Below, piece by piece: positions 35,065-44,626 of a stretch of 64,000 nucleotides of DNA. A program made the position numbers and the translations under genes. The notes under the pieces are model-generated. The model did not search any database, was not told the origin of the DNA, and worked only from the letters and a program-made list of their open reading frames with translations. The number at the start of each line of letters is the position of its first letter. The stretch's first letter is position 1. Source of the DNA: Methylotenera_A sp044228245 (GTDB taxonomy: Bacteria; Pseudomonadota; Gammaproteobacteria; Burkholderiales; Methylophilaceae); assembly GCA_044228245.1 (NCBI GenBank), contig JBGAVG010000002.1:315633-379632 (forward strand). Direction: 5' to 3'.

Positions 35065-35663
35065 TATTCTGAAGGGTTTCCTGTGAATTTTGGCATTGTA
35101 GCCTCTCCCTCAGCACTAATGCCATGCCTAAAGAATACTTTTTTAACTGTTAACAAGATAATTTTAATATCCAGCCAAACTGATTGGTGATCGACATACC
35201 ATACATCCAACCTAAACTTATCTTCCCAGCTAATCGCATTGCGTCCATTCACTTGCGCCCAACCCGTTACTCCAGGTTTAACCTCATGCCTGCGCACTTG
35301 TACAGCATTATATAGCGGCACGTACTCCATCAGCAAAGGGCGAGGGCCTACCAAACTCATTTCGCCCTTCAATACATTCCAAAGACTAGGCAACTCGTCT
35401 AAACTGGTTGAGCGTAGCCATTTACCAAAGTTCGTTAACCGCTCAGCGTCAGACAAAAGCACACCATAACTATTTTTTTTATCATTCATGGTGCGAAATT
35501 TGTATATATAAAAAGGCTTGGCATGAAATCCGGGGCGTTGTTGCTTAAAAATAACCGGGCTACCGATAACACAACGAATTATTAGTGCCAATACCAAAAT
35601 GACTGGCAAGAATATCAAACCAGTTGCGCTCACTAGCAATAAATCAAATATCCTTTTACCCAT
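35064..35663 (-). CDS. PglC-like initiating sugar-phosphate transferase
   Basis: Monotopic phosphoglycosyl transferase that moves a (di-N-acetylbacillosamine-type) sugar phosphate to undecaprenyl phosphate, starting the second glycan. 199 residues: one N-terminal re-entrant membrane helix (about 8-32), KFRTMNDKK (about 54), STSLDELPSLWNVLKGEMS with the catalytic Asp-Glu (about 86), GPRPLL and KPGVTGWAQVNGRN. It is the short form, unlike the 478-residue WcaJ at 2184. Sugar specificity is inferred from the adjacent PglD, PglE and PglF genes. Confidence 0.9.
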   Translation of the reverse strand: MGKRIFDLLLVSATGLIFLPVILVLALIIRCVIGSPVIFKQQRPGFHAKPFYIYKFRTMNDKKNSYGVLLSDAERLTNFGKWLRSTSLDELPSLWNVLKGEMSLVGPRPLLMEYVPLYNAVQVRRHEVKPGVTGWAQVNGRNAISWEDKFRLDVWYVDHQSVWLDIKIILLTVKKVFFRHGISAEGEATMPKFTGNPSE

Positions 35664-35664
35664 T

Positions 35665-36813
35665 CTAATTTACATTTTCACGATAAAAATCAACCCATGC
35701 CTGTGTAATCAGTTTACCGTCAAATTCTTTAACTGCCCGCGCTTGCGCCTGTTCACCAAGTTTAAATCTTGCTGCCTGATTGGTCATCATCTTTTCCATA
35801 CAAACTTTAATCGCATTAATATCATGCGGCTCGTGTAACAAACCTGTTTTACCCTCAACAACTGCATCTTTCAGACCATAAATACGAGATGCAATCGTTG
35901 GTATGCCAGCCGCCGCCGCCTCGATCACCACTGTTCCAAAGCCTTCACGATAACTGGGCAAACAAAGTATATCTGCTGCAGTTATATATGATTCCGGCTT
36001 ATCGGTATGCCCAACAAAATGCACATTTGGATTGTCTTTTCCAGAAATGCCCATGATTTCGGCTTGCAAGTTTTGTTCATCCGGGCCAACAAAAAGCAAA
36101 TGTGCACGATCACTTTGTAAATGGCTAAAAGCTTGAGCCAAATCCAATACCCCTTTATCTCGCGTCAATCGTCCTAAAAATAAAAATAAAATGGCATCAG
36201 CACTAATGTTTAGCTGCTGTCTTATATCCTCTCTTGCTTCCAGGTTTGGTTTGAATCTTGCGACATCTACACCCGAAATCGAGCCATTGGCAAACACAAC
36301 CGATTTGGTAGAAGACATCACATTCTCTTCCAATAAAAACTGGCGTTGTGATGGGCTATCTATAAGATTATGAGTAGTCAATGAAGCAATTAGATAATCA
36401 ATTTTCTTTAATAAAAAGCGCTTAGGTCCAGCTTTAGTTGCCCAAACTTGCCCTGTAAAGGTATGTATTCGCAAAGGCACACGTGCTACCCAGGCAGCTA
36501 ACATTGCTAACAAACCTGCCTTCGGCGTAACGGAATGCACCGCTGCAAAATTTTGTTGCTGAAATATTTTTACTAATTGAACCAAACAACTGAAATCAGA
36601 AATTAAATTTACATCTCGGGTAATCGCCAGTGGAATTACTTTGGTTTTAATGCCCAGTTCTGCCAAAAAATTCGGGTTGTTAGTATTCACAATTATGGTA
36701 ACCGCATAAAATTCAGACAATGCACGCAGATGATTCAGCAGAAAAGCCTTCACAGCGAATTCAGCAGTAAGTACAAAGCAGATTTCTGGTTGGAATTTAA
36801 CCATTTTTGACAT
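35665..36813 (-). CDS. GT4 glycosyltransferase (PglA-like)
   Basis: GT-B fold enzyme, 382 residues. VHSVTPKAGLLAMLAAWVAR (about 93), HTFTGQVWATKAGPKR (about 117), FLFLGRLTRDKGVLDLA (about 210) and YREGFGTVVIEAAAAGIPTI (EX7E, about 288) match the family that includes PglA, which adds the second sugar (often GalNAc) to bacillosamine. Being adjacent to the PglC-like gene, it probably adds sugar two. Its first 17 bases overlap the end of the upstream epimerase gene. Confidence 0.85.
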   Translation of the reverse strand: MSKMVKFQPEICFVLTAEFAVKAFLLNHLRALSEFYAVTIIVNTNNPNFLAELGIKTKVIPLAITRDVNLISDFSCLVQLVKIFQQQNFAAVHSVTPKAGLLAMLAAWVARVPLRIHTFTGQVWATKAGPKRFLLKKIDYLIASLTTHNLIDSPSQRQFLLEENVMSSTKSVVFANGSISGVDVARFKPNLEAREDIRQQLNISADAILFLFLGRLTRDKGVLDLAQAFSHLQSDRAHLLFVGPDEQNLQAEIMGISGKDNPNVHFVGHTDKPESYITAADILCLPSYREGFGTVVIEAAAAGIPTIASRIYGLKDAVVEGKTGLLHEPHDINAIKVCMEKMMTNQAARFKLGEQAQARAVKEFDGKLITQAWVDFYRENVN

Positions 36814-37774
36814 TAAAAACAGTATTCACATATTGCTTTAACTGTACCAAAACTGAATCCGATGGAAACCAACCAAGAATCTTTCTTATTTTTTTATTAC
36901 TGTAGTAAGTTTGACGCATCATTACATCAATTTGCGCGCTGCTAATTGGTAACTTAACCCATTTTCCTACTAAGTTTACTAATTTACGCAATAAAAATTC
37001 ATTGATTACCCAGCGTGGTTTGGACGCTAGCAATGTATCAGCAGTCACATCTACAACATCGCTAAATTTGCAATCATTCGACACAATAAAGGTTTGGTTG
37101 TAAGCATTAGGCTGGTTCACAGACAGCATCAATGCTTTTACTACATCATCGACATGCACAAAATTTGCTATAGCATTTTTATGCCCAATATAAAAAAACA
37201 GCCTTTTCTTTATCGTCGAAGCAATGCGCATAATCAAAACACTTCGCATACCAGCCCCAAAAACTATGGTAGGACGAATAATCGTATATTTAAACCAATC
37301 ATACTTTTTAGCAAAAGCGATTATTAAATTATCTGCTTCTGTTTTAGTACATTCATACTCGCCACTAGGATTGTCTTGAGTATTCTCATCAACATAGCGT
37401 GCAATAGATGGATATGAACTCGTTTGACCGTAAGCACCGCAACTGCTTAACTGAACCCAATGAAAGCTGGCTTGATTTTGTGAGCGAGATTTTTCAATTA
37501 CATTTAATAGATTGACAGTACCTTGCACATGAGTGCTGCGCATAGACGCTTCGTTTTTAAGCTCCCCCGCACAATGATAAAAAGTATCCGCATTATTCAA
37601 GAGTGGCATCAACTGGTCAACTGAAGAGTTTAAATCTCCCAGAATAGCCTTTGCGCCAATAATCGGCTTATTGTCTGTGCGTGTAAGGTATCGTACCTCA
37701 TTACCTAGCATTAGATGCTGCTCAGCTAATTTTCTACCAATAAAACCTGTTGCACCGGTAATACAAACGACCAT
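36797..37774 (-). CDS. NAD-dependent epimerase/dehydratase
   Basis: Extended short-chain dehydrogenase, about 325 residues from ATG 37774; a TTG lies two codons upstream. VCITGATGFIGRKLAEQ (residue 3), QLSSCGAYGQTS (about 120) and YECTKTEAD with the Tyr-X3-Lys pair (about 152), then NFVHVDDVVKALML. It resembles the 4-epimerases/reductases encoded beside PglC-like genes in O-antigen clusters, which alter the lipid-linked or nucleotide-linked amino sugar. Substrate not determinable from sequence. Confidence 0.78.
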   Translation of the reverse strand: MVVCITGATGFIGRKLAEQHLMLGNEVRYLTRTDNKPIIGAKAILGDLNSSVDQLMPLLNNADTFYHCAGELKNEASMRSTHVQGTVNLLNVIEKSRSQNQASFHWVQLSSCGAYGQTSSYPSIARYVDENTQDNPSGEYECTKTEADNLIIAFAKKYDWFKYTIIRPTIVFGAGMRSVLIMRIASTIKKRLFFYIGHKNAIANFVHVDDVVKALMLSVNQPNAYNQTFIVSNDCKFSDVVDVTADTLLASKPRWVINEFLLRKLVNLVGKWVKLPISSAQIDVMMRQTYYSNKKIRKILGWFPSDSVLVQLKQYVNTVFNVKNG

Positions 37775-37782
37775 TGACAAAG

Positions 37783-38499
37783 TTATTTCTTAAAGGAAAA
37801 AGCTGTGTAAAGCAATCTAAGTATGAAAATAGCAACTTGAACCGGTACTGAATAACCGTTTGAAATCATTATTCTCATTACCTCTGATGCAGAACCTATA
37901 CGATCAACTGTAGAAATACCCCCCATGCCAAACTTGCCTACAATAAAATCACATGACTTTATTTTTTCGTTGTTAACCACCAATTTCATCATAAAGTCAT
38001 AATCAGCCGCAATTGGATACTTTTTAGAGTAATAACCATATTTATCATGTAAAGATTTTTTGAATAAAGTGGCGATTGAGTGCCCACATATTTTTGCCCT
38101 GAACCCTGATAAAAAAATTGGCAATGGAGATAATTTGTATATTTTGTTATTGATTACAATCGGGCTAGTAATCACCGTACTTATTCCATCAATTTCTTTT
38201 ACAAAATTTTCAATCGCATCAGGTTCAAATACATCGTCTGCCCCTATAACAACATAATAATCACCCTTAGAAGCCTTTATAGCTCTGTTTAATGCATCAT
38301 ATATTCCAAAATCTGGCTGAGAGCTTAATACAATATTTAGATCTTTGACATCTCTCAAAATGTTCAAAGTGTTATCTGTTGAGCCGCCATCTGCTACTAC
38401 CCATTCGAAATTTTTATATGTTTGAGCACGCAAACTGTTAATTAGAGCTGGCAAATGATTTGTGGCATTAAATGTAGCTGTGATGATGCTTATTCGCAT
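37783..38499 (-). CDS. GT2 glycosyltransferase (WcaE-like, short)
   Basis: GT-A fold glycosyltransferase of 238 residues. MRISIITATFNATNHLPALI start, WVADGGSTDNTLNIL (about 34), FGIYDALNRAIKASKG (about 64), GDYYVVIGADDVFEPDAI (metal site, about 80) and a PIAADYDFMMKLV region (about 160), which usually holds the catalytic acid. Normal length for this subfamily. Lies in the AT-rich middle of system 2, eight bases before the epimerase start. Confidence 0.82.
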   Translation of the reverse strand: MRISIITATFNATNHLPALINSLRAQTYKNFEWVVADGGSTDNTLNILRDVKDLNIVLSSQPDFGIYDALNRAIKASKGDYYVVIGADDVFEPDAIENFVKEIDGISTVITSPIVINNKIYKLSPLPIFLSGFRAKICGHSIATLFKKSLHDKYGYYSKKYPIAADYDFMMKLVVNNEKIKSCDFIVGKFGMGGISTVDRIGSASEVMRIMISNGYSVPVQVAIFILRLLYTAFSFKK

Positions 38500-38519
38500 A
38501 AATTGATTCTGTTAAATTG

Positions 38520-39680
38520 TTAATTTGTTATCGAAGCAAGCACAATCTTTTGATATGAGTTACCAAATTCTATAAATTGCTTTTGGTAATCGGCTGGTTC
38601 ATCTTGAAAGGTATAAACACTATCAACACTATTTGCAGCTAGATCTAAAAAGTACTTTGCTAAACTTTGGCTATCATTAACATCAAAATATAAAGCCCTT
38701 TTAGGGCTCTGTTCTACATGAACAGCGATTTTCGATAACAAAATTGTTTTATCTAAAAGTTTAGATTCTTCAACTGTTGTACTCCATCCTTCAAAACGAG
38801 ATGGATTAATCACTGCAATCGAATATTGCATCAATGCAATTAGATCTTGATATGGCACAAGCCCCAATATTTTATAGTTATCTTCTAACCCTAAAGCCAA
38901 TATTTGCTTTTGTATTCGTTCAAAATATTCTGGCTGCCGGTAATCTTTTGTATTTCCAGTACATATGACTTGTATATTATTATTTTTATTTACAGCCGAT
39001 GCCAATGCATCAATAACTACTCGGTGATTTTTATGTGCCCAAAACTGATTCGGCAGAAAAAAATAGCCTCCTTGAAATTGATAGCGTTTTTGTAATTCTA
39101 CTAATGTAATACTTTGTTCAGCAATTAAACTAGGATTGATGCAAAACTGTAGCACCTGTACTTTTTTTCCATTTAAAGGTGAAAACTTTATAAAATCATC
39201 TTTAGCTGTATAACTACTCAAAATTATAACTTCGCTAGATTTTGCTAAAAACTGAAAGAGTTCGTTACGCGCATTAATTTCTTTTTGTGTAAAAAATTCA
39301 GGTAAATATATGTGCTGGAAATCAGGAATCCATGAAATAACTGGTATTTTTTTAAATATAGCAGATTCATTAAAATGCGATAAAAGACTGATTCTATATT
39401 TACGGATTAAAAACCAAAGTATTGGATCTTTATAAAACAGTTTTTGAAAAAATTTTCTAATCCACCAAAGTAAAGAGTATCTATCGAATGCTGAACTAAC
39501 AACGACTTTAACTTGAGGCAATTCATCTATCAAGAATCGATTGTTTTTAATACCCATAAAAACAACTATATCTAACTTCCTATTAGGTAGTTGATAGATC
39601 GCATTGAACAAGTTTTTAAAATAATTAATGCCACCCTGCCAAGATGAATCCAAACTCAATACAAATCCTACTCTAATCAT
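38520..39680 (-). CDS. GT4 glycosyltransferase
   Basis: GT-B fold enzyme, 386 residues. VGFVLSLDSSWQGGINYFKN start, VISWIPDFQHIYLPEFFT (about 113), FLPNQFWAHKNHRVVIDAL (about 208) and a C-terminal INPSRFEGWSTTVEESKLL (EX7E, about 300). The IPDFQH motif is common in mannosyl- and fucosyl-adding GT4 enzymes of O-antigen loci, but the sugar is not provable here. Its start overlaps the end of the upstream epimerase gene by four bases. Confidence 0.8.
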   Translation of the reverse strand: MIRVGFVLSLDSSWQGGINYFKNLFNAIYQLPNRKLDIVVFMGIKNNRFLIDELPQVKVVVSSAFDRYSLLWWIRKFFQKLFYKDPILWFLIRKYRISLLSHFNESAIFKKIPVISWIPDFQHIYLPEFFTQKEINARNELFQFLAKSSEVIILSSYTAKDDFIKFSPLNGKKVQVLQFCINPSLIAEQSITLVELQKRYQFQGGYFFLPNQFWAHKNHRVVIDALASAVNKNNNIQVICTGNTKDYRQPEYFERIQKQILALGLEDNYKILGLVPYQDLIALMQYSIAVINPSRFEGWSTTVEESKLLDKTILLSKIAVHVEQSPKRALYFDVNDSQSLAKYFLDLAANSVDSVYTFQDEPADYQKQFIEFGNSYQKIVLASITN

Positions 39681-40627
39681 AGAGCATTAAACCATTTTGC
39701 ATAGCCTATTAGACCGTTCTCTAATGATATTTTAGGTGTCCATTTAAGTAGTCTAGTTGCTTTTTCGTGATTTCCTACTAGTCTTTCAGGATTACCCAAA
39801 TGCACTTCACCATTAAACTGAGGATTCAACTTAGCTTTCAAACTGCTTGCTAATAACGCTAGCACTTCGCGCGTACTGGCATGATGATTGCACCCATTAT
39901 AAATCTCGAAAGCTGTCTGGTCCTTTAAAGCTGCTTTTGACAATAGCTGCACAGCATCTTCAACGTGTATCCAGTCCCGCATTTCATTGCCCGTGCCAAA
40001 GAAATCATATTTACTATTCTTGAATTTATTTGCAGCATCCCAAAGCAACTGCTTCTGCAAACCCGGACCATAAACTGAAAATAAACGCACAACACTGCAT
40101 TTAACGTCAAAATACTGACTATATTCAGCACAAATATTTTCTGCTGCTTGCTTATGTAACCCATAAGGAGAAATAGGATTAAGGCTAGATAATTCGGTCA
40201 AGACTGCGTTTTGATTACCATATACCGCTGCGCTTGATGCAAGCACAAAGCGCGTTTTTTTTGTTTGAGTTGTTCTAACAAACTCCAGCCCAGCAAGTAC
40301 GGAAGTTACGCTGCGATGATAATCTTCTAAAGGTTGTTGGTATGCTAATGAAACCGAACCACTGCCAGCACAGTGAATTACAGCGTCAAAATGAATATTC
40401 TTAAATTGAAGAGTCAATGCCGCTAGTGAAATACTTGAGTCCACCCATTGATGAATGCCCCAAGCATTAATCTCAGATTGAGGAATGGAGCCATGGCCAA
40501 GTGCATAAACCATAGCTTTATTGTTTCCAAACAATCTACATAGATGGCGTCCTACGAAACCAAGACCACCTAATACCAAAACGTTAGGTAAGTTTGATGA
40601 ACTTAATATTTTTGAATTATATTTCAA
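39677..40627 (-). CDS. NAD-dependent epimerase/dehydratase
   Basis: Extended short-chain dehydrogenase, 316 residues. VLVLGGLGFVGRHLCRLFG (about 16), CAGSGSVSLAYQQP (about 88), LASSAAVYGNQN (about 130), SPYGLHKQAAENI (Tyr-X3-Lys, about 151) and RDWIHVEDAVQLL. The start is TTG with only a weak ribosome site; no upstream start exists before the previous gene. Probably produces a nucleotide sugar for the GT4 encoded next; substrate unknown. Confidence 0.78.
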   Translation of the reverse strand: MKYNSKILSSSNLPNVLVLGGLGFVGRHLCRLFGNNKAMVYALGHGSIPQSEINAWGIHQWVDSSISLAALTLQFKNIHFDAVIHCAGSGSVSLAYQQPLEDYHRSVTSVLAGLEFVRTTQTKKTRFVLASSAAVYGNQNAVLTELSSLNPISPYGLHKQAAENICAEYSQYFDVKCSVVRLFSVYGPGLQKQLLWDAANKFKNSKYDFFGTGNEMRDWIHVEDAVQLLSKAALKDQTAFEIYNGCNHHASTREVLALLASSLKAKLNPQFNGEVHLGNPERLVGNHEKATRLLKWTPKISLENGLIGYAKWFNAL

Positions 40628-40632
40628 AAAAG

Positions 40633-41544
40633 CTACTTTATTTCCACAAGAGTTTTTAGTCGAGTATCAAAAACTACTGCTCCCTTAATTGCTTCTAGGC
40701 GCTGATTGCCTCTTAAAAAACTCAACTCACCCTTTTTATTACGGCTTTCTTTGAATTTTGACTCTACATAGCCTTGAGATGTCGATAATGGTTTAATGTC
40801 TGCTATTTTATCTTTACGAATAAAATAAGCATTGTTTCCAGCACTATTACTGCCTACAAAGAGATAACCTTTTTCTTCCGCCAGGTCGCACAAAGATGTA
40901 AGCGAACTACCATAACATAAATTAGTACTATGATATTTACTACGTGTAAATGCTGGATCGTACGGCGTAGTCCATGCATTTTCAGAACCAAAAAGACTGT
41001 TATATTCCACAATCACTATAATTGGGTTAACACAATTTACCGCTTGCCACACCCAATAATCATTCCCATCGATATCAATATGCAACAGGCCAAGCTCCTC
41101 ACTAAAGCCTGAATTAGTGATTAAGCTATTTACATTCTCAGTGTCAATAAAAGCATGAACAGCTTGTAAATCGAATTGCCAATAAATTTCATCATTTTTA
41201 ATATAGTCTATATTTTTACTGGAGCCATCCATAACAAGGCCACTCCAATTATTATTCATCAGTAAAAAGCGCGTATTTGCCTCTGTGTAGTTTGCTACAC
41301 CAAACTCAATAAATGTTTTATTGGGAATATCTAGCTTGTTGATTAAATACTGAATTATTCCATCATCACCCCATTGGGAAAAAACCTTAAACTCCACATC
41401 ACTTAAATTCTCGACTTTAATTTCTCTTTTTTGATTCATGATATATAGGCCACTAAGTAACATGGTCTGGGCTTTAATTGAGTTCGCAGTAACTGCTTGG
41501 TTTCCTAACAAGAAAGTTAGAATTTTTTTAATGTTTTTGTACAT
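40633..41544 (-). CDS. FkbM-like putative SAM-dependent methyltransferase, paralogue A
   Basis: 303 residues, not assignable to a characterised enzyme. Seen: VFSQWGDDGIIQYLINKLDI (about 52), FIEFGVANYTEANTRFLL (possible SAM-binding motif, about 79), GLVMDGSSKNID and LLHIDIDGNDYWVWQA (about 150), GYLFVGSNSAGNNAYFIRKD. This layout recalls FkbM-type methyltransferases in surface-glycan loci. The gene at 44623-45534 is a clear paralogue: over a 70-residue block (about 49-118 here) 57 positions are identical. Between the two copies lie an acyltransferase, a GT4 and a TylF-like gene. No membrane segment is seen apart from a weak one at the N-terminus. Confidence 0.65.
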   Translation of the reverse strand: MYKNIKKILTFLLGNQAVTANSIKAQTMLLSGLYIMNQKREIKVENLSDVEFKVFSQWGDDGIIQYLINKLDIPNKTFIEFGVANYTEANTRFLLMNNNWSGLVMDGSSKNIDYIKNDEIYWQFDLQAVHAFIDTENVNSLITNSGFSEELGLLHIDIDGNDYWVWQAVNCVNPIIVIVEYNSLFGSENAWTTPYDPAFTRSKYHSTNLCYGSSLTSLCDLAEEKGYLFVGSNSAGNNAYFIRKDKIADIKPLSTSQGYVESKFKESRNKKGELSFLRGNQRLEAIKGAVVFDTRLKTLVEIK

Positions 41545-41546
41545 AT

Positions 41547-42620
41547 TTAGTATTTGAACTTTGATTTTAAATTATTCATCGGGGCTTCTATAATGTGCCA
41601 CGATAGCGTACTTACGATAACAGTTGTCGAAAAATATATTACAAACAATAAATATTGGTTTTTAATTGCTAATAATTGATTGTGCGCCAATAAATAGTCA
41701 ATTACTCTTTGTACAAATAGATGGTACAAATACATTCCATAACTAATTTTGCCTAGAAATACCACATACTCATTCTCGAAATATTGTTTGAAATTTTTAT
41801 TAAGGCCCAAAACAGCATTGGCAATTAAATAAAAGGTCAATAATGAGATTAAAAATCTACCAAAAACTAGATTATAAGCACTAAATATAGTGTCCATTTT
41901 TTGCAGCCCATAAGCAAAAAATGCATAACACAACAAGAATAAAACCAAAACAACAAGCCATGACCATTTATGCTGACTGATAATTTTAACTAAAAAATCC
42001 CTATGATATAGTTCCAAGTAAGCCAATATCCCGCCTATCGCAAGTGAATCAAAAGCACTTAATGTAAATGTTGCTTGTGAAACCAAACCACTGCCGGTTA
42101 TAAATAAAACCATTCTAGACATTAATCCCAGAGTCACCATAAAAACAAGTGATGGCAAAACGTATTTTCTTTTAATGCCAAAAATTAAAAATGGATAAAA
42201 GATATAGAATTGCTCTTCTACTGATAGTGACCATAAATGACCTATTCCACCATAAAAACTATTATCCAAAAAGTATTTAATATTTACAGTGAAAGTTAGT
42301 AACCAAATAATATTAGCTTTTACATCCGGTAAATTTGCTAAATAAAATATAACAATAGTTAAAAAATAAATTGGAAATATGCGCAACGATCTGCGAATAT
42401 AAAACGTTTTAAATAGTCTTAATGGAACCTCGTTAGGATATTTTTCTTTTGTAACCAAAAGAATTCTAGTTATTAGATACCCACTCAACACAAAAAATAC
42501 AATAACACCCATTGCGAAAGTATAAGTAATACTGCTGTGTATCCAATGCGCCAGCATTACGCCCAGAATTGAATAAAATCGAATACCATCCAGCGTTTTA
42601 ATATAATTAAGTTGATTCAT
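41547..42620 (-). CDS. Acyltransferase 3 family membrane O-acyltransferase
   Basis: Polytopic inner-membrane protein, 357 residues and about 10 membrane segments. LDGIRFYSILGVMLAHWIHS with the family His (residue 9), FVLSGYLITRILL (about 43), RRSLRIFPIYFL (about 91), and GGIGHLWSLSVEEQFYIFYP (about 124) are the OafA/WcaH-like hallmarks. It probably O-acetylates a sugar in the repeat unit. Two bases separate it from FkbM-like paralogue A. Confidence 0.9.
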   Translation of the reverse strand: MNQLNYIKTLDGIRFYSILGVMLAHWIHSSITYTFAMGVIVFFVLSGYLITRILLVTKEKYPNEVPLRLFKTFYIRRSLRIFPIYFLTIVIFYLANLPDVKANIIWLLTFTVNIKYFLDNSFYGGIGHLWSLSVEEQFYIFYPFLIFGIKRKYVLPSLVFMVTLGLMSRMVLFITGSGLVSQATFTLSAFDSLAIGGILAYLELYHRDFLVKIISQHKWSWLVVLVLFLLCYAFFAYGLQKMDTIFSAYNLVFGRFLISLLTFYLIANAVLGLNKNFKQYFENEYVVFLGKISYGMYLYHLFVQRVIDYLLAHNQLLAIKNQYLLFVIYFSTTVIVSTLSWHIIEAPMNNLKSKFKY

Positions 42621-42641
42621 TGAATGTTTTAGAAAAAGTAA

Positions 42642-43838
42642 TTACTTATTTCTGAATTGGCCAAGAACTTCGAACAATTTTCTTTTAAAAGTAACAAGCA
42701 TAGAATTAGAGATTTTTGAAACCGCAAAATAGTAAGTCTTTTTCAACATTCGAATAAAAAACTGTTTTTTTCTAACTTTCTTGTATTTAGAATAATCATT
42801 ATATAAATCAAAATATTGTTTCGCTTTGTCTTTGATATTGTAATCTCTTGTTATGCTATTGATTGAGTTAGCGCTTTTAATCCTGAGTTCATCACGATTC
42901 CTATGCAATTTGATAATACATCCCGCAAATTCTTCGTTGCACCCTACATTGACTACATAACCAATTTCATCAGTAACAACTTTCTTGATTCCTTCACTAA
43001 AATTGCTGACAAGCGGGACACAACCTATACTCATAGCTTCCAGTAACGCTACCGGCAAGCCATCTTTACGTGACGGCAAAATAAATATGTCACAACTTTT
43101 TAATTTCTGCATTACCTCTTCATTAGTTTCGGGTATTTCAAATGAAAAATTCTTTAAATACTTAGTTTGATGTATAAAATTCTCTCTTTCGTTTCCATCC
43201 CCCATAATTAACCAATCTACTTCTACTTTATTATCAAGTAGTAATTGATTGATTAATGGTAAATCATACAAGCCTTTAAGAACATGATGCCTAGCCAAAT
43301 AGGCAATCTTTAATTTTCGGTTGATATTTTCTGGCCTGGTATAATTTTGAATTTTTACACCATGCGGAATAAAGAAAATTTCATTTATTCTGTTGGGCAG
43401 AAGTTTTTTTAATGAGTTAAAAACTTCTACATTGTGAGCAATAAACACATCAATAATTTGGTTAAACTTTTTAGCAAGATGTAAAAATCCATCATCATGG
43501 CAAATAAAATAGATTGTTTTATTGTCTCTTGGATAAACACCAAGACAATATAATTCGATATCCAGGTTGGTGACTATTGCACCTTCCCGATTAGAAATAT
43601 GTCCAGAAAGTCTTTTTATTACGCTATACAAGCCTTCGTCTTTATATTCAAAAATAACATCATTCGGCCTTTCGTAAAACTCCAAACTGGGAGAAAAAAC
43701 TCCAGTTTTTGGATAGTGATATATTACCTTCAAGTCAAAATTATTATCCGGCATGTTAGCCAGCATGTTGCGATGAAAACTAGCACCACCACCAAGCAGG
43801 TACTGGCTAAATATAATCAGCTCTGGTTTATCAGTCAT
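42642..43838 (-). CDS. GT4 glycosyltransferase
   Basis: GT-B fold enzyme, 398 residues. IFSQYLLGGGASFHRNMLA start, FFIPHGVKIQNYTRPENI (about 157), IAYLARHHVLKGLYDLPL (about 180) and DIFILPSRKDGLPVALLEA (EX7E-like; the first Glu position reads Asp-Gly in RKDGLPVALLEAM, about 258). C-terminal lysine-rich tail suggests peripheral membrane contact. It probably adds one sugar of the system 2 glycan. Strongly AT-rich. Confidence 0.82.
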   Translation of the reverse strand: MTDKPELIIFSQYLLGGGASFHRNMLANMPDNNFDLKVIYHYPKTGVFSPSLEFYERPNDVIFEYKDEGLYSVIKRLSGHISNREGAIVTNLDIELYCLGVYPRDNKTIYFICHDDGFLHLAKKFNQIIDVFIAHNVEVFNSLKKLLPNRINEIFFIPHGVKIQNYTRPENINRKLKIAYLARHHVLKGLYDLPLINQLLLDNKVEVDWLIMGDGNERENFIHQTKYLKNFSFEIPETNEEVMQKLKSCDIFILPSRKDGLPVALLEAMSIGCVPLVSNFSEGIKKVVTDEIGYVVNVGCNEEFAGCIIKLHRNRDELRIKSANSINSITRDYNIKDKAKQYFDLYNDYSKYKKVRKKQFFIRMLKKTYYFAVSKISNSMLVTFKRKLFEVLGQFRNK

Positions 43839-43843
43839 TAAAA

Positions 43844-44626
43844 TTATGCTTTAAACATTATGCCCTGCCCTGTTGGCAAGGTTAAAATTTCCACGCCTTT
43901 TTCTTTAGCAAAGGCATCAAAAGCCTGCTTTTGATGAATATGCATAGGGAACCCGTAGTCATCCAAAATCACTACAGCGCCTTTTACCAACTTATCCCAA
44001 AAATAATTGATTGCTGCAATTTCAGGCGCCACGCAATTCATATCTAATGAGAGGTAACAAATTTTTTCTGCTGTACATTGCGGCAAAGTATCAGGCACCA
44101 TGCCTTTAATTACTTTTGTGTTAAATGGCGCGAATGTTTTTTTAACCTGTTCATAAACGTTTCCGTAATTGCCAAAATATACATCTACGCCAGCCTTTTT
44201 CTCTGCATCACTCACTAAGCTTTCTACTAAACCTTCATAGGTATCTAACAAATAAAATGTTTTATTAAGGGAGTTAAAATCAATGTAATCAATCACCGCC
44301 CTGCTATAAGCACCCGTGTTAACGCCGCATTCCACAAAATCACCTTCAAGATGTTTTACATAGTTAGCAAACCAGCAACAAATATACACCCGCCACTGCA
44401 ATGTAAATTCTGGCCATGGGTTGGTAGCTGCTGCTGCTGCATAAGCTTTTGCAAAACGTGGTTCTGTAATAAAATCACAATTATTACTGGTCACTAAGCT
44501 ATCTGCGTTATAGGTTACTGGACCTAAAAAGTGAGCGACAGGAGGCGTAAATTGATTTATTTTGCGATAGTTTTTGAATATCCAGCCTAGCTTATCTATT
44601 TGCCTTGCTATAAGCGACGAAATCAC
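43844..44626 (-). CDS. TylF-like (macrocin O-methyltransferase family) methyltransferase
   Basis: 260 residues of the TylF/MycF family, metal- and SAM-dependent sugar O-methyltransferases. GDFVECGVNTGAYSRAVIDY (SAM motif I, about 94), FYLLDTYEGL (motif II, about 122), ICYLSLDMNC (about 190) and GAVVILDDYGFPMHIHQKQA (metal-binding Asp pair, about 215). The start is GTG, overlapping the TGA of the upstream gene, with AGAGGA nearby. It probably methylates a hydroxyl of a glycan sugar. Confidence 0.85.
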   Translation of the reverse strand: MISSLIARQIDKLGWIFKNYRKINQFTPPVAHFLGPVTYNADSLVTSNNCDFITEPRFAKAYAAAAATNPWPEFTLQWRVYICCWFANYVKHLEGDFVECGVNTGAYSRAVIDYIDFNSLNKTFYLLDTYEGLVESLVSDAEKKAGVDVYFGNYGNVYEQVKKTFAPFNTKVIKGMVPDTLPQCTAEKICYLSLDMNCVAPEIAAINYFWDKLVKGAVVILDDYGFPMHIHQKQAFDAFAKEKGVEILTLPTGQGIMFKA